Source: Rufibacter roseus (GTDB lineage: Bacteria > Bacteroidota > Bacteroidia > Cytophagales > Hymenobacteraceae). Taken from it: a stretch of DNA of 64,000 bases. The notes beneath the pieces were generated by a model. The model saw only the letters and a program-made list of their open reading frames with translations, was not told where the DNA came from and searched no databases. The position numbers and the translations under genes were made by a program. The stretch lies in NCBI RefSeq assembly GCF_001647285.1, contig NZ_LRML01000019.1, positions 1 through 64,000 of the forward strand, given 5' to 3'. Below, one piece after another: positions 59,512 to 64,000 of this stretch. Every line of letters starts with the position of its first letter. Position 1 is the stretch's first letter.

Positions 59512-60648
59512 TTGATGAAGCAGCCACTTTTGTTGTTTCTTCTGGCGCTGTTCTTTTGCAGTTGCGCCGGCATGAAACCTATTGATTCCCACGCTACCAA
59601 AGAAACCAAGGCCCTGTTCAAAAACATGGGACAGCTGTCTAAAAACCACACGTTGTTCGGGCACCAGCACGCTACTGAATACGGCCACGGCTGGCAGGGC
59701 GACGTGAACCGGTCTGACGTGAAATCAGTGACGGGCTCGCATCCGGCGGTAATAGGGGTAGATATAATGGGGTTTTCTGGTCGCTCTACAGAGGAGATTG
59801 AACGCAACAAAGAGGCACTGCGCAAAAACGTGGTAGATACCTACAACCGCGGCGGCGTAACCACAGTAGCCTGGCATTTCTCAAACCCGGTATCGGGCGG
59901 AGGATTTTACTGGGTTGACACAGTTTCATTGCCAGCGGTGAAGTACCTTATACCTGGTGGCGTGGCGCATGAAGAATACAAGAAGATTTTAGACCACATT
60001 GGCGAGTGGGCGCACAGCCTGAAAGGGGCTGACGGTACGCTGGCACCGGTTATTTTCCGTCCATTTCATGAGTTTGACGGCGATTGGTTCTGGTGGGGAA
60101 AGTCGCACACCAGCCGTGAAGATTATATATCGCTGTGGCGGTTTACGGTGAGTTATCTGCGTGACAGCCTGCAGGTGCACAACTTCCTCTACGCTTTCTC
60201 GCCAGATAATTTGTTTGAGAATGAAGCGGAGTTTCTGGAGCGGTACCCGGGCGATGAATGGGTTGACATGGTGGGTATGGACAACTACGGCGACATGGGC
60301 CGCGACCGCTATGCTTTGGATGTGGCCGCCCGTAAGTTAAAGATTGTCTCTGATTACGCCCGCAAAAAAGGCAAATTGGCGGCTTTCACCGAAACTGGTC
60401 TGGAGTCTATCCCTGATACCACCTGGTGGACAAACACTTTGCTCAAGACCATGAGAGCGCACGACATGGACCTGGCCTATGTGCTGGTCTGGCGGAACGA
60501 TGTCCGGAGCCCTACGCACTATTACGCACCATTTCCCGGCCAGGTGAGCGTGCCCAACTTCCTGCAGTTCTACCGTGACCCCTACACCCTTTTTGAAAAT
60601 GACCTGAAGAACATTTACCAGCGGAAGAAGTTTTTGGGAATATTTTAG
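59512..60648 (+). CDS. GH26 glycoside hydrolase lipoprotein (beta-mannanase-type)
   Basis: A 378-residue predicted lipoprotein (signal LLLFLLALFFCSCAG). The GH26 catalytic residues appear as the acid/base Glu in FRPFHEFDGDWFWWG and the nucleophile Glu in AAFTETGLE. Other family features are LFGHQHATEYGHGW and VGMDNYGDM. GH26 enzymes hydrolyse beta-mannans by a retaining mechanism; the fine specificity cannot be read here. No SusC/SusD pair is adjacent, so it is not in a classical polysaccharide-utilisation locus. Confidence 0.93.
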   Translation: MMKQPLLLFLLALFFCSCAGMKPIDSHATKETKALFKNMGQLSKNHTLFGHQHATEYGHGWQGDVNRSDVKSVTGSHPAVIGVDIMGFSGRSTEEIERNKEALRKNVVDTYNRGGVTTVAWHFSNPVSGGGFYWVDTVSLPAVKYLIPGGVAHEEYKKILDHIGEWAHSLKGADGTLAPVIFRPFHEFDGDWFWWGKSHTSREDYISLWRFTVSYLRDSLQVHNFLYAFSPDNLFENEAEFLERYPGDEWVDMVGMDNYGDMGRDRYALDVAARKLKIVSDYARKKGKLAAFTETGLESIPDTTWWTNTLLKTMRAHDMDLAYVLVWRNDVRSPTHYYAPFPGQVSVPNFLQFYRDPYTLFENDLKNIYQRKKFLGIF

Positions 60649-60680
60649 GGTGATCAGGTTAAGTCTAAATGGCTTTCCCA

Positions 60681-60875
60681 TGGCGCAAGCGTCCGCTTGT
60701 GTCCGCACGCACTCCTGATCCACTTTCTCATACATAACCTGTTTTCGACCTACTTTTAAGAAACCAGGTCAAGAACGTACTTACTAAAGTTGCCTGCTGC
60801 GTAGTTCGATCAGACCAAACCAAAGCCAATAAAATGTATAGCAATGTGTGCGGACACAAGCGGACGCTTGCGCCA
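60681..60875. repeat. Perfect 28-bp inverted repeats flanking 139 bp
   Basis: The left arm (60681-60708) starts TGGCGCAAGCGTCCGC and the right arm (60848-60875) is its exact reverse complement, ending GCGGACGCTTGCGCCA. The spacer contains palindrome copy 19 and no gene. It looks like a small non-autonomous element or a large cruciform. No target-site duplication is evident. Confidence 0.85.
60738..60777. repeat. Intergenic palindrome copy 19
   Basis: CCTGTTTTCGACCTACTTTT, loop, GAAACCAGGTCAAGAACG. It lies inside the 28-bp inverted-repeat element after the GH26 gene. Confidence 0.65.
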
Positions 60876-60904
60876 TATTCTTTCTTTGATTTGCCGTAGC
60901 TTTT

Positions 60905-60943
60905 CTGTTTTCGGCCTGTCTTTAAAAATTAATCTAAAAACAG
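60905..60943. repeat. Intergenic palindrome copy 20
   Basis: CTGTTTTCGGCCTGTCTTT, loop, AAAATTAATCTAAAAACAG. Outer arms are perfect and the right inner arm is decayed. It lies upstream of aspA. Confidence 0.7.
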
Positions 60944-61061
60944 AGATGGCTTCTTTGTTTGAACTAGTTAAAGGTCTATTGCAGCGGCGGCAGAAAACAA
61001 AGTGGGGGCAAAGGGGGTATTTTATAGGGTATATTTTATTGACACCTTACAAAAGACTTTC

Positions 61062-62477
61062 ATGGAGCCATCTTCTTATAGAATTGAACACGACTTTCTG
61101 GGCGAAAAGAAAATCCCGAACAATGTGTACTACGGGGTACAGACCCTCAGGGCGCGTGAAAACTTCAACATTACCGGCATCACCCAAGCCTCAGAGCCGC
61201 TTTTTATAGAAGCCTTTGCCTACGTGAAGAAAGCGGCCGCCATGGCCAACTGCGACTGCGGTGTGCTGAACCCCAAAATTGCCGGCACCATCATTCATGC
61301 CTGTGACCGAATTATAGAAGGGGAGTTTCATGACCAATTTGTGACGGACCTTATACAGGGCGGAGCCGGAACATCCATCAACATGAATGCCAACGAGGTA
61401 ATTGCCAATATTGGGCTGGAGTACTTGGGGCACCAGAAAGGGCAGTACGAATTCCTGCACCCCAACAACCACGTCAACTGCTCGCAGTCCACCAATGACA
61501 CGTACCCCACCGCCGTCATGATGGCGCTGCACTTCAAAGTGAAGGTGTACCTGCAGGCCCTTCAAGAGCTGCGGGCATCGTTCCTCCGGAAGTCTGATGA
61601 GTTCAAAACTGTGCTGAAGATGGGGCGTACGCAGCTACAGGATGCCGTGCCTATGACCCTGGGACAGGAGTTCCACGCTTGGGCCACCACCATTGGCGAT
61701 GACATAAAACACTTAGGTGAAGCGCAAGAAAAGCTGACTGAAATAAACATGGGTGCCACCGCCATTGGTACCAGCATCAACACGCCCAAAGGCTATCCGG
61801 AATTAGTGACCAAATATCTGGCCCAGCTTACCGGTTTGCCCATGACCCTGGCTCCAGATCTGATTGAAGCCACTTCAGACATGGGTGCTTATCTGTTAAT
61901 CAGCGGAATGCTGAAGCGAAGTGCCATTAAAATTTCCAAAATCTGTAATGATTTGCGCCTGCTTGCCTCTGGTCCGAGAGCTGGTTTAAATGAAATAAGG
62001 CTTCCGCCTATGCAACCAGGTTCTTCCATTATGCCGGGTAAAGTGAATCCGGTTATTCCGGAGGTGGTGAACCAAGCGGCTTTCTACGTGATGGGTGCCG
62101 ATGTAACCATTTCGGCCGCCGCAGAGGCTGGTCAGTTGCAGCTCAACGTGATGGAGCCCGTGATGGTGTTCAGCTTGTTTAATTCCATGAACTACATGAT
62201 CAATGCCATTTTTGCCCTACGCACCAAGTGTATTGACGGCATTACGGCCAACGTGGAAGTGTGCCGAGAAGAGGTGATGCGCAGCATTGGTATTGTCACT
62301 GCCCTTAACCCTATTTTAGGGTACGAAACCGCTGCATCTGTTGCAAAAGAAGCCTTGGCCACTGGTAAAGCCATTCACGATATTGTGGTGGAAGAACGTA
62401 AACTGATTACCCAAGAAAAGTGGGACGAGATTTATACGTTTGAGAACATGGTGCATCCGGAGTATATCAAGGCATAA
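61062..62477 (+). CDS. aspA: Aspartate ammonia-lyase
   Basis: A 471-residue fumarase/aspartase-superfamily enzyme that deaminates L-aspartate to fumarate. I use the ATG at 61062 (MEPSSYRIEHDFLGEKKIP), which matches the family N-terminus; the ATG at 61002 adds 20 residues of leader. The superfamily signature GSSIMPGKVNPV is intact, as are NCSQSTNDTYPTAV, GRTQLQDAVPMTLGQE and the TSIN loop (GTSINTPKGYP). Fumarase C is the main alternative; YYGVQTLRARENF and the GTSINTPKGY context favour aspartase. It is monocistronic. Confidence 0.92.
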   Translation: MEPSSYRIEHDFLGEKKIPNNVYYGVQTLRARENFNITGITQASEPLFIEAFAYVKKAAAMANCDCGVLNPKIAGTIIHACDRIIEGEFHDQFVTDLIQGGAGTSINMNANEVIANIGLEYLGHQKGQYEFLHPNNHVNCSQSTNDTYPTAVMMALHFKVKVYLQALQELRASFLRKSDEFKTVLKMGRTQLQDAVPMTLGQEFHAWATTIGDDIKHLGEAQEKLTEINMGATAIGTSINTPKGYPELVTKYLAQLTGLPMTLAPDLIEATSDMGAYLLISGMLKRSAIKISKICNDLRLLASGPRAGLNEIRLPPMQPGSSIMPGKVNPVIPEVVNQAAFYVMGADVTISAAAEAGQLQLNVMEPVMVFSLFNSMNYMINAIFALRTKCIDGITANVEVCREEVMRSIGIVTALNPILGYETAASVAKEALATGKAIHDIVVEERKLITQEKWDEIYTFENMVHPEYIKA

Positions 62478-62509
62478 TTTTTGACTTTATATCAGAAAGA
62501 AAATTCCCA

Positions 62510-62547
62510 ATTTTAGGCTTGTTTTTCAGAAACCAAGGCTAAAACAG
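62510..62547. repeat. Intergenic palindrome copy 21 within a longer hairpin
   Basis: ATTTTAGGCTTGTTTTT, loop, GAAACCAAGGCTAAAACAGG. Flanking AGAAAATTCCC and GGGAATTTTCT extend the stem, so the complete hairpin spans about 62499-62559, just after aspA. Confidence 0.8.
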
Positions 62548-62711
62548 GGAATTTTCTTTTGGAAGAAAGGAGGTTACGAGGAGCTCTTTAATTTAAAAAA
62601 GACTACTGAACGTAAAAACACGGAGTGGGACGAGCATAACTACTGAAATTACGGCGGCACCTAAACTTGAAAGGTTGAATGTCGTTTTGTCTGGAAAAAG
62701 GCAACGAATGC

Positions 62712-63617
62712 ATGATAATTCCCCCGTATTTGAAGGCCGGTGATAAAGTAGGCATAATCAGCACGAGCAATTATTCTGAAAAAGGCAACATTGATGGGCT
62801 TGTGCAAATTCTGGATGACTGGAAACTGGTACCGGTGGTAGGTAAAACCATTGGCCCCCGCTACGGAAGTTTTGCCGGACCAGATGAGCTCCGTAAGGAA
62901 GACTTGCAGCAGATGCTGAACAACCCGGAGATCAAAGCTGTGTTTGAAACGATGGGTGGCTACGGCATTGCCCGGGTGATTGAGCAGGTAGATTTTACCC
63001 AGTTCATGTATCACCCTAAATGGCTGGTGGGCTACAGTGACACTACTTTTCTGCACAGCCACGTGCAGGGCATGTTGGGCGTAGCCACCATACACGGCAC
63101 CATGGCCGCCGATTTGGAGGCCGGCTACCACGCCACCTCCTGGGAAAGCTTACGCAAAGCTTTATTCGGCGAGAAACTCTCTTACTCTGTGAAAGCACAT
63201 CCACTTAACCGAGCGGGGAGTTCAGAAGCCGTTATGGTAGGCGGTAATGTTAGCGTTATGTGCAATGCCAAAGGCACCATTTCTGAGGTGAATACCAACG
63301 GAAAAATTCTCTTTATTGAAGAAGTAGGCGAGAAACATTTCAGGCTAGACAGTTACCTCACTTCGCTTAAATACGCAGGTAAGTTCAGCTACCTAAAAGG
63401 ACTTGTGGTGGGTCAGCTGGTAGATATTCAGGAAGACGAACCTCCTTTCGGTAAGACTCCGGAAGAAATTGTGTGGGATGCGGTGAAGGATTATGAGTTT
63501 CCGGTTTGCTTCGGCTTCCAGGCGGGGCACGGCACCGTGAACAAAGCCTTGATTTTTGGTGCGAATGCACAGTTAACGGTTTCAGAGAAAGGCAGCACGC
63601 TTTCGTTCAAAGTTTAA
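62712..63617 (+). CDS. ldcA: LD-carboxypeptidase (peptidase S66)
   Basis: A 301-residue cytoplasmic murein-recycling peptidase. Start at 62712 (MIIPPYLKAGDKVGIIST) matches the family; an ATG at 62679 adds 11 residues. The Ser-Glu-His triad is recognisable: Ser in LVGYSDTTF, Glu in LFIEEVGEK and His in FQAGHGTVNKALIFG. It removes the terminal D-Ala from tetrapeptide stems. With the transglycosylase at 851 it shows peptidoglycan turnover capacity, but the genes are unlinked. Confidence 0.93.
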   Translation: MIIPPYLKAGDKVGIISTSNYSEKGNIDGLVQILDDWKLVPVVGKTIGPRYGSFAGPDELRKEDLQQMLNNPEIKAVFETMGGYGIARVIEQVDFTQFMYHPKWLVGYSDTTFLHSHVQGMLGVATIHGTMAADLEAGYHATSWESLRKALFGEKLSYSVKAHPLNRAGSSEAVMVGGNVSVMCNAKGTISEVNTNGKILFIEEVGEKHFRLDSYLTSLKYAGKFSYLKGLVVGQLVDIQEDEPPFGKTPEEIVWDAVKDYEFPVCFGFQAGHGTVNKALIFGANAQLTVSEKGSTLSFKV

Positions 63618-63626
63618 CTGAAGTGG

Positions 63627-63669
63627 TGCGTTTTTGATGTGTTTTACTGAAATAGAGCCAAAAACACGC
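63627..63669. repeat. Intergenic palindrome copy 22
   Basis: GTGCGTTTTTGATGTGTTTT, loop, GAAATAGAGCCAAAAACACGC. It lies ten bases after the ldcA stop. Confidence 0.7.
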
Positions 63670-63795
63670 GAAGGATTTCACATCATTTGAGGCAGGCATA
63701 GTAGACCAGCGGCTGAAAAACAACAGCAATCCCCACTCGGAGGGGGGGGCGCGATACCGCTTTTACATTTACTCATTCAGCACACGATAACATAA

Positions 63796-63832
63796 AAGAG
63801 CCCTCTCAGCTTTAAGGTCTGAGAGGGCTCTT
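63796..63832. terminator. Strong 14-bp terminator hairpin
   Basis: AAGAGCCCTCTCAG pairs perfectly with CTGAGAGGGCTCTT around a nine-base loop. On the minus strand it is followed by TTTTATG, so it probably ends the gene at 63855. It may also work on the plus strand for ldcA. Confidence 0.88.
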
Positions 63833-63854
63833 GGCATTTTAATTTGGCCTTTAG

Positions 63855-64000
63855 TTAGGGCTGCGCTTTATTGAGTAATTCGTTGCGGACAAGTTTACCG
63901 GAAGTGGTGAGGTTGCTTTCAGTCCAGGGGCCGGTGACGCTGGTACCGGGTTTAAGCGCCGAGGCGGCTTCGTCTTTGTCGGCGACTGACCAATTGCACC
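63855..64000 (-). CDS. C-terminal end of an unidentified protein (partial)
   Basis: The minus-strand frame ending at TAA (63855-63857) is open to the window edge and reads about 47 residues ending TTSGKLVRNELLNKAQP. Segments such as SALKPGTSVTGPW and ESNLTTSGKLVRNELL look like real protein, and a strong terminator follows the stop. The family is not recognisable from this fragment. Confidence 0.55.
   Translation of the reverse strand, partial: CNWSVADKDEAASALKPGTSVTGPWTESNLTTSGKLVRNELLNKAQP

Noticed and set aside
60681-60875. Insertion sequence
   Set aside because: The inverted repeats are perfect, but the 139-bp interior has no transposase gene and no target duplication is visible.
1-63669. 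CRISPR array
   Set aside because: The repeated palindrome is scattered singly between genes, with no regular spacers and no cas genes.

Overview
The window looks like a chromosome segment from a Bacteroidota bacterium of the Cytophagales, most probably a Hymenobacteraceae relative such as Rufibacter, Nibribacter or Pontibacter. The genus is inference. The signs are type IX secretion (T9SS) C-terminal sorting domains on three large secreted proteins, TAnnTTTG-type -7 promoter boxes, few Shine-Dalgarno sites, and familiar Cytophagales gene families. No intact tRNA, rRNA, CRISPR array or transposase gene is visible.

Layout. 0-9.3 kb: ankyrin protein, lytic transglycosylase, a beta-barrel/LVIVD-repeat pair, a T9SS subtilisin and a DbpA-like RNA helicase. 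9.7-11.8 kb: a three-gene TelA operon. 11.9-17.7 kb: a CheB-CheR-PAS histidine kinase downstream of a phytochrome photosensory module that has no kinase of its own. 18-24.9 kb: HrpB helicase and a 1362-residue T9SS adhesin-like protein. 25-42.3 kb: an RNA-repair island interrupted by other genes. 42.3-46.1 kb: a secreted protein, a TauE/SafE permease and a molybdopterin-synthase operon (moaD, moaE, moeB-rhodanese). 47.5-53.6 kb: a three-subunit molybdenum hydroxylase with its MocA-type and XdhC-type maturation genes. 53.7-57.3 kb: cysC, cysQ, a sulfotransferase and a DinB protein. 58-64 kb: MpaB-type oxygenase, STAS-like protein, GH26 glycosidase, aspartate ammonia-lyase, LD-carboxypeptidase and the end of one more gene.

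The main system is the RNA-repair island. It holds an RtcB RNA ligase, a Ro60/TROVE-vWA protein, two nucleotidyltransferases and a divergently transcribed WYL regulator fused to a phytanoyl-CoA-dioxygenase-like domain. Directly downstream of the Ro60 gene lie four tandem tRNA-like RNA units on the same strand. Each has the T-arm half of a tRNA before the acceptor/D-arm half, enclosed by a stem with shared ends (5' GGTGCCGTAG, 3' TTGTCGCC). I read them as YrlA-type Y RNAs with different degrees of tRNA mimicry; one carries an encoded CCA. A 20-bp motif near TGCGCAGnnTTTTTGCGyAG lies 38-46 bp upstream of the chosen starts of rtcB, the Ro60 gene and the nucleotidyltransferase pair, with TTTG at an identical distance each time. 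This suggests one regulon. An AT-rich OLD-like ATPase/TOPRIM gene sits between rtcB and the Ro60 gene.

Intergenic space carries a striking repeat family: about 22 copies of a ~40-bp near-palindrome (CTGTTTTnGGCCTGTTTT, short loop, AAAACAGGCCnAAAACAG), nearly always one per gene boundary. Other repeats include a C-rich hairpin next to GTGTAAACA (five copies), a ~370-bp inverted pair about 10 kb apart, a direct pair flanking the sulfotransferase and DinB genes, and a perfect 28-bp inverted repeat flanking 139 bp.
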